DNA from: Polynucleobacter sp. KF022
GTDB lineage: Bacteria > Pseudomonadota > Gammaproteobacteria > Burkholderiales > Burkholderiaceae
Reading direction: 5' to 3'
NCBI RefSeq assembly: GCF_027924105.1
Contig: NZ_AP026972.1
Span: 1,550,001 to 1,614,000, forward strand
DNA: 64,000 nucleotides
The position numbers and the translations under genes are program-made. The notes under the pieces were generated by a model. The model saw nothing but the letters and a program-made list of their open reading frames with translations, was not told where the DNA came from and searched no databases. Within the stretch, counting starts at the first letter, position 1. The number at the start of each line of letters is the position of its first letter. Positions 7,981 through 16,841 of this stretch are shown here, one piece after another.

Positions 7981-8286
7981 TTATTCAAAGTGACAAACAT
8001 AGTGCACAGGTTGCTCAGCACGAATAATGAAATAACCGCCTTTTTCCACTTCCCAGCTTTGGCCCGCCTTGAACTCTTGCTCAGGAGCGCCATTGATACT
8101 GACAAAAGCGGTGCCATCAACCACTTCCATCACCTCTTTAGTGCTTAAGTCAAAGCGCAAAGTGCTTGGCAATACAACGCCAACTGACTTGCGCACACCA
8201 TTTGGCAATGTCACGGTATGAGAAACACATTTACCATCGAAAAATACATTGGCTTTTTTGCCGACTGAAACTTGATCAAATTGCAT
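7981..8286 (-). CDS. ppnP: Pyrimidine/purine nucleoside phosphorylase (PpnP, formerly DUF1255)
   Basis: A small 101-aa cupin-fold enzyme that splits several nucleosides into base and ribose 1-phosphate in E. coli. Family features are the start ANVFFDGKCVSHTV, the LPSTLRFDLSTKEVMEV block and the C-terminal GGYFIIRAEQPVHYVCHF. Length and collinearity match the E. coli YaiE/PpnP family. It lies 54 bases downstream of argG on the same strand, with no clear terminator between them, so some co-transcription is possible. Confidence 0.93.
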   Translation of the reverse strand: MQFDQVSVGKKANVFFDGKCVSHTVTLPNGVRKSVGVVLPSTLRFDLSTKEVMEVVDGTAFVSINGAPEQEFKAGQSWEVEKGGYFIIRAEQPVHYVCHFE

Positions 8287-8340
8287 GCTGATTCTTTCTA
8301 TTCTGTTTAGCTCTAATCGTTTATTTGAATTTGCTTTTCG

Positions 8341-9573
8341 TTATTTCTTAGCGCGCTTGCGCTTTGCTGTTTCAGCAATACGCATACGCAAGGCATTAAG
8401 CTTGATAAAGCCGCCAGCATCCGCCTGGTTATATGCGCCGCCATCATCATCAAAAGTCGCAATATTTTGATCAAACAAGGTATTGGCTGAATCACGCGAG
8501 ATCACAGATACAGAACCTTTGTAAAGTTTCAAGCGAACAACGCCATTGACAGCTTGTTGAGTATGGTCAATCAAGGTTTGCAAAGCTAAGCGCTCTGGCG
8601 CCCACCACAAGCCGTTATAAATCAAGCTCGCATAGCGTGGCATCAAATCGTCCTTCAAGTGAGCTACCTCACGATCCAGGGTGATACTTTCAATGCCGCG
8701 ATGGGCCTTGAGAAGAATGGTGCCGCCAGGAGTTTCGTAGCAGCCACGACTCTTCATGCCTACAAAACGGTTTTCCACCAAATCCAAACGACCGATGCCG
8801 TGCATGCCACCAATACGGTTTAATTCAGCAAGCAATTCATGTGGCTTATACGCTTTGCCATTAATTGCTACAGGATCACCCGCTTTAAATTCAATTTCAA
8901 TAATTTCTGGGGCATCTGGCGCTTTCTCAGGAGAAACCGTCCAACGCCACATAGATTCTTCCGCTTCAGCATTTGGGTTTTCTAGATGACGGCCTTCATA
9001 GCTGATATGTAATAAGTTGGCATCCATAGAGTATGGGGAGCCACCTTGCTTATGTTTCATCTCGACTGGAATGCCATGCTTTTCAGCATAGGCCATTAAC
9101 TTCTCGCGCGAGAGAAGATCCCATTCGCGCCAAGGAGCAATCACTTTAATTCCTGGCTCTAAGGCGTAGTAGCCCAACTCAAAACGTACTTGGTCATTAC
9201 CTTTACCAGTAGCGCCGTGAGATACAGAATCAGCGCCCGTTAAACGAGCGATTTCAATTTGACGTTTTGCGATCAATGGGCGGGCAATTGAAGTGCCTAA
9301 TAAATATTCACCTTCGTAAATCGTATTTGCACGGAACATTGGAAAAACAAAGTCGCGCACAAACTCTTCACGCAAGTCATCGATAAAAATATTTTCTGGC
9401 TTGATGCCAAATTGCAAAGCCTTGGCACGTGCCGGCTCCAGTTCTTCGCCCTGACCCAAGTCAGCCGTAAAGGTAACAATCTCACAGCCGTAGGTATCTT
9501 GAAGCCATTTCAAAATCACGCTGGTATCTAGGCCACCGGAATACGCTAAGACTGCTTTTTTAATATCGGACAT
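8341..9573 (-). CDS. argG: Argininosuccinate synthase
   Basis: Joins citrulline and aspartate using ATP to make argininosuccinate, the penultimate step of arginine synthesis. It is 410 aa, normal for the family. The N-terminal PP-loop AYSGGLDTSVILKWL binds ATP; SHGATGKGNDQVRFE and EGRHLENP are further family blocks. The start is the ATG at 9573; an in-frame TTG 12 bases upstream is not needed. No good ribosome site is visible. It lies downstream of argF (101-base gap), so the pair forms an argF-argG unit; argH is not in the window. Confidence 0.97.
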   Translation of the reverse strand: MSDIKKAVLAYSGGLDTSVILKWLQDTYGCEIVTFTADLGQGEELEPARAKALQFGIKPENIFIDDLREEFVRDFVFPMFRANTIYEGEYLLGTSIARPLIAKRQIEIARLTGADSVSHGATGKGNDQVRFELGYYALEPGIKVIAPWREWDLLSREKLMAYAEKHGIPVEMKHKQGGSPYSMDANLLHISYEGRHLENPNAEAEESMWRWTVSPEKAPDAPEIIEIEFKAGDPVAINGKAYKPHELLAELNRIGGMHGIGRLDLVENRFVGMKSRGCYETPGGTILLKAHRGIESITLDREVAHLKDDLMPRYASLIYNGLWWAPERLALQTLIDHTQQAVNGVVRLKLYKGSVSVISRDSANTLFDQNIATFDDDGGAYNQADAGGFIKLNALRMRIAETAKRKRAKK

Positions 9574-9608
9574 TTTTTTATTCAATCAAAAATTAACTAA
9601 AACTTACT

Positions 9609-9677
9609 GAGACAACACCGAGACAAATTACTTCATATTTTATTGCTTACGTTTTTTTACTTATGCTTTATTGCTTA
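9609..9677. repeat. Two pairs of short direct repeats in the argF-argG gap
   Basis: GAGACAA occurs at 9609-9615 and 9620-9626, exactly 11 bases apart, and TTTATTGCTTA occurs at 9639-9649 and 9667-9677, the latter running into the argF stop codon. They may be regulatory or chance in AT-rich DNA. Confidence 0.35.
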
Positions 9678-10622
9678 ATCCAAACGACCGCAGAGCAGAT
9701 ACTCCATCAATGCCTTTTGGACATGCAGACGATTTTCTGCCTCTTCCCACACAATACTTTGCGGGCCGTCAATGACTCCAGCCGAAACCTCTTCGCCACG
9801 ATGGGCTGGCAAGCAGTGCATAAATAAAGCATCTGGCTTAGCTAAAGACATTAACTCCTCATCCACCATCCAGTCTTGGAAAGCATTCATGCGGGATGTG
9901 TTTTCATCTTCGTAACCCATGCTGGTCCAAACATCGGTAGAAACGAGATCGGCATCTTTACAGGCATCTTTAGGATCAGCGCAAATCGTTAAATGCTTTG
10001 CTGCGTTCGGTGTCAAGCGCGCTGGATCCAGCTGATAACCATCAGGTGCAGAGAAGCGCAATTGAAAATCCAAGCACTCAGCAGCCTGCAACCAGGTGTA
10101 GGCCATGTTGTTAGCATCACCCACCCAAGCCACGGTTTTTCCTTGAATTGGCCCACGCGCTTCAACAAAGGTAAAGATGTCAGCCAAAACTTGGCATGGA
10201 TGAAATTCATTTGTGAGGCCGTTAATGACTGGAACGCGCGAATTCGAGGCAAAGCGCTCAATAATCTCCTGACCAAAGGTACGAATCATGATGATGTCAG
10301 TCATTCGTGAAATGACCTGCGCAGCGTCCTCTACAGGCTCGCCACGACCTAACTGAGTATCGCGGGTGTTCAGGTATACGGCATGCCCACCAAGCTGGTG
10401 AATACCCGCCTCAAAAGACAGGCGTGTACGGGTGGAATGCTTCTCAAAAATCATCGCCAAGGTTCGGTCATGCAGTGGGTGCCAAGTTTCATAACTTTTG
10501 AACTTAGCTTTGAGCCATGCGGAACGCTTGAGCAAATAGTCGTATTCCTCACGAGTGAGGTCAGAAAACTGCAGGTAGTGCTTTACCTGACCGGGCACTT
10601 GCGGCTTTGCCAAGGATGTCAT
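9675..10622 (-). CDS. argF: Ornithine carbamoyltransferase
   Basis: Transfers the carbamoyl group from carbamoyl phosphate to ornithine, giving citrulline. Family motifs in order are the carbamoyl-phosphate loop FEKHSTRTRLSFE, HPCQVLADIFT, a GDANNMA block and the ornithine-site FMHCLPAHRGEEVS. From the ATG at 10622 it is 315 aa, close to the family norm of about 305-310; an ATG at 10655 would give 326 aa and has a GAAG ahead of it, so the start is uncertain. It is followed by argG on the same strand. Confidence 0.95.
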   Translation of the reverse strand: MTSLAKPQVPGQVKHYLQFSDLTREEYDYLLKRSAWLKAKFKSYETWHPLHDRTLAMIFEKHSTRTRLSFEAGIHQLGGHAVYLNTRDTQLGRGEPVEDAAQVISRMTDIIMIRTFGQEIIERFASNSRVPVINGLTNEFHPCQVLADIFTFVEARGPIQGKTVAWVGDANNMAYTWLQAAECLDFQLRFSAPDGYQLDPARLTPNAAKHLTICADPKDACKDADLVSTDVWTSMGYEDENTSRMNAFQDWMVDEELMSLAKPDALFMHCLPAHRGEEVSAGVIDGPQSIVWEEAENRLHVQKALMEYLLCGRLD

Positions 10623-10774
10623 AGTTGAGCTTTCTACTAAAGTTTTGGCTTGCATTTTTTTCTTCAAACATTCGGCTGCACGAAAATAGTTCCTAAAGTC
10701 ATATTACGGCCAACTCAGGCTGTTAAGCTAGAGGGCTTAGTAATACTATTTTCTACAACCATCATTACGCGAAC

Positions 10775-11089
10775 TTGAACCACAAAAAGCTTTTCATTCA
10801 AGGCATTACCACTTCTGGCAAACCATTTCGGCCCAGCGATTGGGCGGAGCGTCTGTGCGGGGTGATGGCTACTTTTCGCCCTCCCGGTGACTCCGGGGAC
10901 CCTCGCTTCACTTATTCGCCCTACGTCAGACCAGTGCTTATTGCTAAAGTGAAATGCGTTGTTATTGATACCAGACTGGGGGACCTAGATCCTAGAGCAC
11001 TAGACTTTGTCGTGAACTTTGCCAAAGACAATAGCCTACCGATCGAAGAGGCATGTGAATTCAACCCAGCAGCCCCGACCCAGCCTTAA
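10775..11089 (+). CDS. DUF3579 family protein
   Basis: A 104-aa protein matching DUF3579 (PF12112), a family I know only from betaproteobacteria and relatives. Conserved features visible are FIQGITTSGKPFRPSDWAER, the SPYVRP block, and VVNFAKDN near the C-terminus. It has no signal peptide or membrane segment and no known function. The only usual start codon ahead of the conserved region is TTG at 10775; the next ATG would remove the family core. It is divergent from argF and convergent with rpsT, a placement I recall as common in Burkholderiales. Confidence 0.85.
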   Translation: MNHKKLFIQGITTSGKPFRPSDWAERLCGVMATFRPPGDSGDPRFTYSPYVRPVLIAKVKCVVIDTRLGDLDPRALDFVVNFAKDNSLPIEEACEFNPAAPTQP

Positions 11090-11119
11090 AAACAAAAACC
11101 CGCTCTGATGAGGAGCGGG
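11088..11119 (-). terminator. Intrinsic terminator of rpsT
   Basis: Read on the minus strand, CCCGCTC pairs with GAGCGGG (11113-11119 with 11099-11105) and is followed by TTTTTGTTTTT. It sits 44 bases after the rpsT stop. A second small hairpin (11124-11142) lies between. Confidence 0.88.
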
Positions 11120-11162
11120 CTTAGGTCGAAACTACTTCGACCAGCCTAAAACTAAAACTGTA

Positions 11163-11429
11163 TTACGCTGCCATCGCCTTGATGGCTGCAGACAAACGTG
11201 ACTTCTGACGAGCAGCAGTATTTTTGTGAGCGATCTTTTTGTCAGCAATCTTGTCGATTGTTGCTTGAGTCGCTACGAATACTTTTGCAGCAGCTGCTTT
11301 GTCACCAGTTTCAATCGCTTTACGAACTGCCTTGATGGAAGTGCGGAGCTTTGAACGCAAACTGGAGTTATGTTCGTTTTGTTTTACTGCTTGGCGTGCA
11401 CGCTTGCGCGCTTGTGCTGTATTGGCCAT
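11163..11429 (-). CDS. rpsT: 30S ribosomal protein S20
   Basis: An 88-aa, very basic primary 16S rRNA-binding protein. The start ANTAQARKRARQAVKQN and the Ala/Lys-rich helical remainder (IHKNTAARQKSRL-like block) are typical. An AAGG ribosome site lies ahead of the ATG. It stands alone, divergent from murJ, with a strong terminator downstream. Confidence 0.98.
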   Translation of the reverse strand: MANTAQARKRARQAVKQNEHNSSLRSKLRTSIKAVRKAIETGDKAAAAKVFVATQATIDKIADKKIAHKNTAARQKSRLSAAIKAMAA

Positions 11430-11580
11430 CTTTAAACCTTGCCTCTATAAATTGCAAAATGCGATTAGTTAAAAATCTTGCGGACTTGCCAGATTCATAA
11501 GCAAGCTCGCCAAAACCCAAGATTTTACCTTAAAGGGGCAAAAAAGCACAGTCGACCAATAAATAGGTGAAAATCGGCTC

Positions 11581-13134
11581 ATGAATCTGCTTTCTGCCGC
11601 TGCCAAGGTTAGCTCCCTGACCATGCTGTCCCGAATTACGGGCCTACTTCGGGAAACCCTGATTGCCCGTAGTTTCGGGGCTTCCGAGTGGACAGACGCC
11701 TTTAATGTGGCTTTTCGGCTACCCAATCTACTGCGCCGGCTATTTGCTGAAGGGGCCTTTTCCCAGGCTTTTGTGCCAATTTTGGGGGAAATTTCTACAA
11801 ATGAGGACCAAAACAAGGCCAAAATCCTCATTAATGCGGTCGCCACGCTCTTATTTTGGGCTTTGCTCCTCACGGTATTGCTAGGCGTAATTGGCGCCCC
11901 ATTGCTCATTTTGGTCATTGCTACAGGCTTTAAAGGGGGCCAGGCTTATGACGCTAGCGTTGTCATGACCCGCATCATGTTCCCTTATATTGGGCTGATT
12001 TCCATGGTCTCACTCTCAGCGGGCATTCTGAACACCTATCACCGGTTCGCAATTCCGGCTTTTACCCCTGTTTTGCTGAATCTCGCTTTAATCGGTAGCG
12101 CCATCTTTTTGGCACCACATTTAGATCAACCTATTTATGCCTTAAGCATTGGTGTCTTATGCGGTGGCGTTTTGCAATTGGCCATTCAGGTTCCGGCACT
12201 CTCTCGTATTGGGCTTTTACCTCGCATTGGTTTGCTGCCTGGGGCGATCAAAGCAGCCTTCTCTAATCCGGATGCAAGACGCGTACTCAAGCTAATGGGG
12301 CCCGCAGTATTTGCTGTATCAGTTGCGCAAATCTCCCTCATCATTAATACCAATATCGCTTCACGCTTACAAGCAGGTAGCGTGTCATGGCTCTCCTATG
12401 CAGACCGTTTAATGGAATTTCCAACCGCACTATTGGGTGTAGCCCTTGGCACAGTTCTGTTACCCAGCCTCAGCAAAGCGAATGCCAAAAACGATCTAGT
12501 GCACGCCGGTGAACTTTTGATTTGGGGCTTGCAGCTTACCTTCCTGCTAGCAGCGCCTGCAGCAATTGCTCTATTTATTTTTGGCGAACCTTTGGCTGCA
12601 GTTTTGTATCACTACGGCAAATTCAATGCGCTGGATGTATTGATGACGCAACGTGCACTCGCGGCGTATGGCGTCGGACTCATTGGCTTAATCCTGGTCA
12701 AGATTTTGGCGCCTGGTTTTTATTCGCGCCAAGACATCCGAACACCCGTCAAAATTGGACTGCTTGTTTTGGTAGCAACCCAATTAGCTAATCTGGTTTT
12801 TGTTCCCTGGTTTGGCCATGCAGGACTTGCACTTTCAGTTGGGATGGGCGCCTGCCTGAACGCCGCCCTACTTTGGATTGGCCTACATCGCCGCGGAGCC
12901 CTTCCTAGTTCAGCCTGGACTAAATACCTGGGACAACTGCTATTTGCCCTTATTCCCTTCGCAGCAGTACTTTTTTACGCTGCAGGCGCACACAATTGGA
13001 TCGCCCTGCAGGCTGAACCGTGGCTACGCATTGGTCTATTGGCTGCATGGTTAGCTGCTGCAGCAATTGTTTACTTTGCATCTCTGGGCTTAGTTGGAAT
13101 TCGCTGGCAAAAATTCTTGCGTCATGCAAAATAG
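11581..13134 (+). CDS. murJ: Lipid II flippase MurJ (MviN)
   Basis: Polytopic inner-membrane protein of the MOP exporter superfamily that moves lipid-linked peptidoglycan precursor to the periplasm. It is 517 aa with about 14 hydrophobic segments. The N-terminal signature SRITGLLRETLIARSFG, then FNVAFRLPNLLRRLFAEGAFSQAFVP, is highly conserved in MurJ. A GAAAAT hexamer lies 6 bases before the ATG and there is no ribosome site, so it may be leaderless. It is divergent from rpsT and runs into the SirB1-like gene 5 bases later. Confidence 0.97.
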   Translation: MNLLSAAAKVSSLTMLSRITGLLRETLIARSFGASEWTDAFNVAFRLPNLLRRLFAEGAFSQAFVPILGEISTNEDQNKAKILINAVATLLFWALLLTVLLGVIGAPLLILVIATGFKGGQAYDASVVMTRIMFPYIGLISMVSLSAGILNTYHRFAIPAFTPVLLNLALIGSAIFLAPHLDQPIYALSIGVLCGGVLQLAIQVPALSRIGLLPRIGLLPGAIKAAFSNPDARRVLKLMGPAVFAVSVAQISLIINTNIASRLQAGSVSWLSYADRLMEFPTALLGVALGTVLLPSLSKANAKNDLVHAGELLIWGLQLTFLLAAPAAIALFIFGEPLAAVLYHYGKFNALDVLMTQRALAAYGVGLIGLILVKILAPGFYSRQDIRTPVKIGLLVLVATQLANLVFVPWFGHAGLALSVGMGACLNAALLWIGLHRRGALPSSAWTKYLGQLLFALIPFAAVLFYAAGAHNWIALQAEPWLRIGLLAAWLAAAAIVYFASLGLVGIRWQKFLRHAK

Positions 13135-13139
13135 GATTT

Positions 13140-13982
13140 ATGCCAACACAACAACTCGACTATTTCACCTCCTTAGTTGCCGAAGACGAACACTTCCCTT
13201 TAACTGAGGCCGCAATTGCTGTTGCACAGCATGCTTATCCCGATTTGGATGTACAAGGGGTGCTAGATAAGCTCGATCAATTGGGTAATAAATTAAAGTC
13301 ACGCGTCACACCCGATACATCACCGATTCAGCGCCTACAAATTCTGAAGCATTTCTTTTATACCGAGCTGGGTTTTGGGCCCAATCCCAATGATTTTTAT
13401 GCGCCCGAAAATTCGTACTTGCATTACGTACTCGAAAATCGTCGAGGGATTCCAATCTCATTAGCCATTCTCATGATGGAGTTAGGAAATCAAATTGGTT
13501 TAAAGATTCGAGGGGTTTCATTTCCGAATCACTTCATGATACGTATTTCCCTGCAACAAGGCGAAGTGATTATGGACCCCTTAACCGGCGAATCCCTCTC
13601 AAAAACTCAACTACAAGAAATGTTAGATCCTTATTTGGATGCCAAAGGATATCGAGGCGAGCTCAGTCTCCCGCTCAACATCTTCCTGCGTGCATCTAGT
13701 TCTAGAGAAATTCTGTCGCGCTACCTAAGAAACCTGAAAATGATTTACTCAGAGCATGAGCGCTGGGAACGTCTACTGGGAATTCAAGAGCGGCTGGTGA
13801 TTCTGCTTCCAGACTCTGTCGAAGAGATTCGTGACCGCGGCTTAATCTTTGCTCAGCTGGAGTATTTGCGTCCAGCCTTGGAGGATATGCATCGTTATCT
13901 CAGCGAAGCTCCTGAAGCTGAAGATGCAAACGATATTCGCGAGCATATTGCTACGCTCGAAAGCCAAACCAAACTACATTAA
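13140..13982 (+). CDS. SirB1-family protein: transglutaminase-like domain plus TPR-like region
   Basis: A 280-aa cytoplasmic protein of the SirB1 family (transglutaminase-like core 2). The conserved run GFGPNPNDFYAPENSYL, then NRRGIPISLAIL, FPNHFMIRI and MDPLTGESLS is clear. The position of the catalytic Cys of true transglutaminases appears as Ser in GIPIS, while the His and Asp positions are kept, so it is probably not a protease or transglutaminase. The C-terminal third is helical and TPR-like (about residues 195-275). The function is unknown. The start at 13140 follows the murJ stop by 5 bases; a longer frame would run inside murJ. Confidence 0.88.
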   Translation: MPTQQLDYFTSLVAEDEHFPLTEAAIAVAQHAYPDLDVQGVLDKLDQLGNKLKSRVTPDTSPIQRLQILKHFFYTELGFGPNPNDFYAPENSYLHYVLENRRGIPISLAILMMELGNQIGLKIRGVSFPNHFMIRISLQQGEVIMDPLTGESLSKTQLQEMLDPYLDAKGYRGELSLPLNIFLRASSSREILSRYLRNLKMIYSEHERWERLLGIQERLVILLPDSVEEIRDRGLIFAQLEYLRPALEDMHRYLSEAPEAEDANDIREHIATLESQTKLH

Positions 13983-13990
13983 GAAAACAT

Positions 13991-14635
13991 TTAGTTTTTC
14001 TTGCGCTGAAAAATTTTATAGAGTGCAGCCAGTACCACTGGTATCGCTGCCGCACCAATACCGATCAATACAATCACATTCAGGTTTTGGCGAATCACCG
14101 GAATATTTCCAAAGAAATAACCAGCGATCACCAAGCTAAATACCCAAAGTAAAGCACCAGTAATATTAAATAGCTGAAAGCGTGAGAAATTCATTTCTGA
14201 AACGCCAGCAACAAACGGTGCAAAGGTTCTGATGATGGGTAAAAAACGCGCCACAATGATGGTCTTGCCACCATGCTTTTCATAAAAAGCGTGTGTTTTT
14301 AATAACGCGCCCTGGTCAATCCAGCGAGATCGACTACTAAAGACCCTTTTACCAATCCAGCGACCAATGAAATAGTTCACGGTATTGCCCGCAATGGCTG
14401 CAATTAATAAGCCGATACATAAAGTCCAAATATTGAAATGCTCAGTAGCGCAATAAGCACCAGCAATAAATAAGAGTGAATCGCCAGGTAGAAATGGCGC
14501 AATCACTAAACCCGTCTCTGCAAAAACAATCGCAAATAATAGGCCGTAAGCCCATGGACCATATTGCTGAATGACCACATCAAGATGTTTATCAATATGC
14601 AGCAATAAATCGCCTAATTGCAAAAGGGTATCCAT
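13991..14635 (-). CDS. DedA family membrane protein
   Basis: A 214-aa inner-membrane protein of the DedA/SNARE-associated (VTT) family, which has been linked to lipid carrier recycling and membrane homeostasis. Family blocks visible are FAETGLVIAPFLPGDSLLF, GNTVNYFIGRWIG, and RFLPIIRTFAPFVAGVSEM with the conserved Arg residues. About five hydrophobic segments. It converges on the SirB1-like gene with only 8 bases between stops. Which DedA paralogue it is cannot be decided. Confidence 0.93.
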   Translation of the reverse strand: MDTLLQLGDLLLHIDKHLDVVIQQYGPWAYGLLFAIVFAETGLVIAPFLPGDSLLFIAGAYCATEHFNIWTLCIGLLIAAIAGNTVNYFIGRWIGKRVFSSRSRWIDQGALLKTHAFYEKHGGKTIIVARFLPIIRTFAPFVAGVSEMNFSRFQLFNITGALLWVFSLVIAGYFFGNIPVIRQNLNVIVLIGIGAAAIPVVLAALYKIFQRKKN

Positions 14636-14682
14636 TCACTCGCTCTCTAATTTATGGGTTGTTGCGGATATTAACAGGCTCT

Positions 14683-14688
14683 TATAAT
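14683..14688 (+). promoter_or_regulatory. Predicted -10 element of miaA (leaderless arrangement)
   Basis: A perfect TATAAT ends 5 bases before the ATG at 14694. A weak TTGTTG lies 18 bases upstream (14659-14664). There is no ribosome site, so translation probably starts at the 5' end of the mRNA, unless the in-frame ATG at 14721 is used. Confidence 0.5.
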
Positions 14689-14693
14689 CAGGT

Positions 14694-15698
14694 ATGCCAA
14701 CTGAACCTTACATTCAGCCTATGCATGCCCCAAACAAAACCCCGATTCTTTGCATTGTTGGGCCAACTGGTGCAGGCAAAACCCATCTCGCCATGTCTTT
14801 GGCTGAGTATGCCAAATCCATTGGTTTAACGATTGAACTCATCAGCATGGATTCTGCGCTAGTCTATCGAGGTTTAGATATCGGTAGTGCTAAACCCACC
14901 AAGGCTGAACAAGCAGCGGTGATTCACCATCTAATTGACATCATCGACCCAACTGAAGTCTATTCTGCGGCTCGCTTTGCCAAGGATGCAAATCGTCTCT
15001 GCGACGAAATTCGTGAGCGCGGAAATATTCCTGTGGTTGTTGGGGGAACAATGCTGTATTGGCGTGCTTGGGCACATGGTCTTTCCTCGCTGCCGCCAGC
15101 CAATCCAGAAATTCGCGCCCGCTTAGATGAAGAGGGAAAAACTATCGGCTGGCCTGCTATGCATGACAAGCTAGCAACAGTCGATCCCAACACTGCAGCC
15201 CGCTTGAAACCCAATGACTCTCAACGTGTTCAACGTGCGCTAGAAGTTTTTGAAATTACAGGCAAGCCCATGTCAGAACTGCTGGCTGACTCACCAAGTG
15301 AAGATGGTAGAGAAGGCTCCGCAATTCCATCATGGATTGATTTAGTTTCACTAGAGCCTAGCGATCGCAAACGATTGCATCTCAATTTAGAAAAACGCTT
15401 TGATGAAATGCTCACTGCTGGATTTATAGATGAAGTCAAAGCTCTACATGCCAATCCTGGATTACATGCTGATCTTCCGGCAATACGATCTGTCGGCTAT
15501 CGCCAAGCATGGGAATTTCTGAATGGCGAAATTGATGCTGAACAAATGCGTTATAAGGCATTTGCAGCAACCAGGCAGCTAGGGAAGCGTCAGCTTACTT
15601 GGCTACGCGCGATTGAGGGAAGAAAAACATTTGACCCCTTCAACCCCGAGGAAATGAAGGCGGCCGTAGACTACTGCAAGAAAAACCTAAAGAAGTAA
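14694..15698 (+). CDS. miaA: tRNA dimethylallyltransferase
   Basis: Adds a dimethylallyl group to A37 of tRNAs that read codons starting with U. The protein is 334 aa with the P-loop GPTGAGKTHLA near residue 24, ELISMDSALVYRGLDIGSAKP (DSxQVY-type substrate block), VVGGTMLYWRA and the late RQLGKRQLTWLR motif. An alternative start at 14721 would remove nine residues. It is divergent from dedA and convergent with purM (17 bases). Confidence 0.97.
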   Translation: MPTEPYIQPMHAPNKTPILCIVGPTGAGKTHLAMSLAEYAKSIGLTIELISMDSALVYRGLDIGSAKPTKAEQAAVIHHLIDIIDPTEVYSAARFAKDANRLCDEIRERGNIPVVVGGTMLYWRAWAHGLSSLPPANPEIRARLDEEGKTIGWPAMHDKLATVDPNTAARLKPNDSQRVQRALEVFEITGKPMSELLADSPSEDGREGSAIPSWIDLVSLEPSDRKRLHLNLEKRFDEMLTAGFIDEVKALHANPGLHADLPAIRSVGYRQAWEFLNGEIDAEQMRYKAFAATRQLGKRQLTWLRAIEGRKTFDPFNPEEMKAAVDYCKKNLKK

Positions 15699-15715
15699 GT
15701 GGGCAGTAATTGCTC

Positions 15716-16768
15716 TTAAATAACAATCGTTTGCGGAGCATCTTTTGGACGCTCAACTACTTCACCTACCGTCCAAGCTTTTAGACCTTGCGCAGTCAAT
15801 GACTTGATCGCAGCATCCGCTTGATCAGGAGCAACAATAACCACCATGCCGATGCCACAGTTAAATACGCGTACCATTTCTGCATCAGCAACGCCGCCCT
15901 TCATTTGTAACCAACGGAAGAGCTCTGGCATTTGCCAACTGTCGCGATGCAAAATAGCTTGAGTATTTTCTGGTAGCACACGCGGTACGTTATCAACCAA
16001 ACCACCTCCAGTAATGTGGGCCATACCTTTTACATTAATTTCAGAAATTAACTTCAGGAGGGGCTTCACATAAATTTCAGTAGGCGCCATCACTACATCA
16101 CCCAATGGGCGACCACCTAAATCATCGCTTGGCTTTGCGCCAGCGCGCTCAATAATTTTGCGTACCAATGAGTAACCATTGGAGTGAGCACCACTAGATC
16201 CAATTGCTAATACAACGTCACCTGGAACAATCGTCGCACCAGTAATGATTTTGGATTTTTCAACTGCGCCCACTGCAAATCCAGCGAGGTCGTATTCACC
16301 TGGTGGATACATGCCCGGCATTTCTGCGGTCTCTCCACCAATCAATGCGCAACCTGATAATTCGCAACCTTTAGCAATACCGCCCACAACCGTTGCTGCC
16401 GTATCGACAGTCAACTTGCCGCAAGCAAAATAATCTAAGAAAAAGAGGGGTTCAGCACCCTGGACAAGAATGTCATTCACACTCATGGCCACCAAGTCTT
16501 GACCAATGGTTTCATGACGATTCCATTCAAAAGCCAGCCTGAGCTTAGTGCCTACGCCATCTGTGCCTGACACTAATACCGGCTCTTTATAGCGCTTAGG
16601 CACCTCAAACAGCGCTCCAAAGCCGCCAATTCCAGCCAATACACCCTCGCGCATGGTCTTTTTGGCCAACGGCTTAATCCGATCAACTAAAGCGTCCCCA
16701 GCGTCAATATCAACGCCAGCGTCACGGTAAGAAAGGCCATTTGAGGAGGAATTAGTAGGTGAAGTCAT
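15716..16768 (-). CDS. purM: Phosphoribosylformylglycinamidine cyclo-ligase (AIR synthase)
   Basis: Fifth step of de novo purine synthesis: ATP-dependent closure of the imidazole ring to give AIR. It is 350 aa, normal for the family. Visible blocks are SYRDAGVDIDAGD at the start, SGTDGVGTKLRLA, QDLVAMSVNDILVQGAEPLFFLDY, GGETAEMPGMY and HITGGGLVDNVPRV. It is divergent from perM with 73 bases between starts; in E. coli-type genomes purM pairs with purN, which is not here. Confidence 0.97.
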   Translation of the reverse strand: MTSPTNSSSNGLSYRDAGVDIDAGDALVDRIKPLAKKTMREGVLAGIGGFGALFEVPKRYKEPVLVSGTDGVGTKLRLAFEWNRHETIGQDLVAMSVNDILVQGAEPLFFLDYFACGKLTVDTAATVVGGIAKGCELSGCALIGGETAEMPGMYPPGEYDLAGFAVGAVEKSKIITGATIVPGDVVLAIGSSGAHSNGYSLVRKIIERAGAKPSDDLGGRPLGDVVMAPTEIYVKPLLKLISEINVKGMAHITGGGLVDNVPRVLPENTQAILHRDSWQMPELFRWLQMKGGVADAEMVRVFNCGIGMVVIVAPDQADAAIKSLTAQGLKAWTVGEVVERPKDAPQTIVI

Positions 16769-16841
16769 ATCGGAGCCGGAATATTAGTCAAAAATGCTAC
16801 TTCGTCAGTAGAATCATTGAATTCTAGAGGATTGAAGCAAG

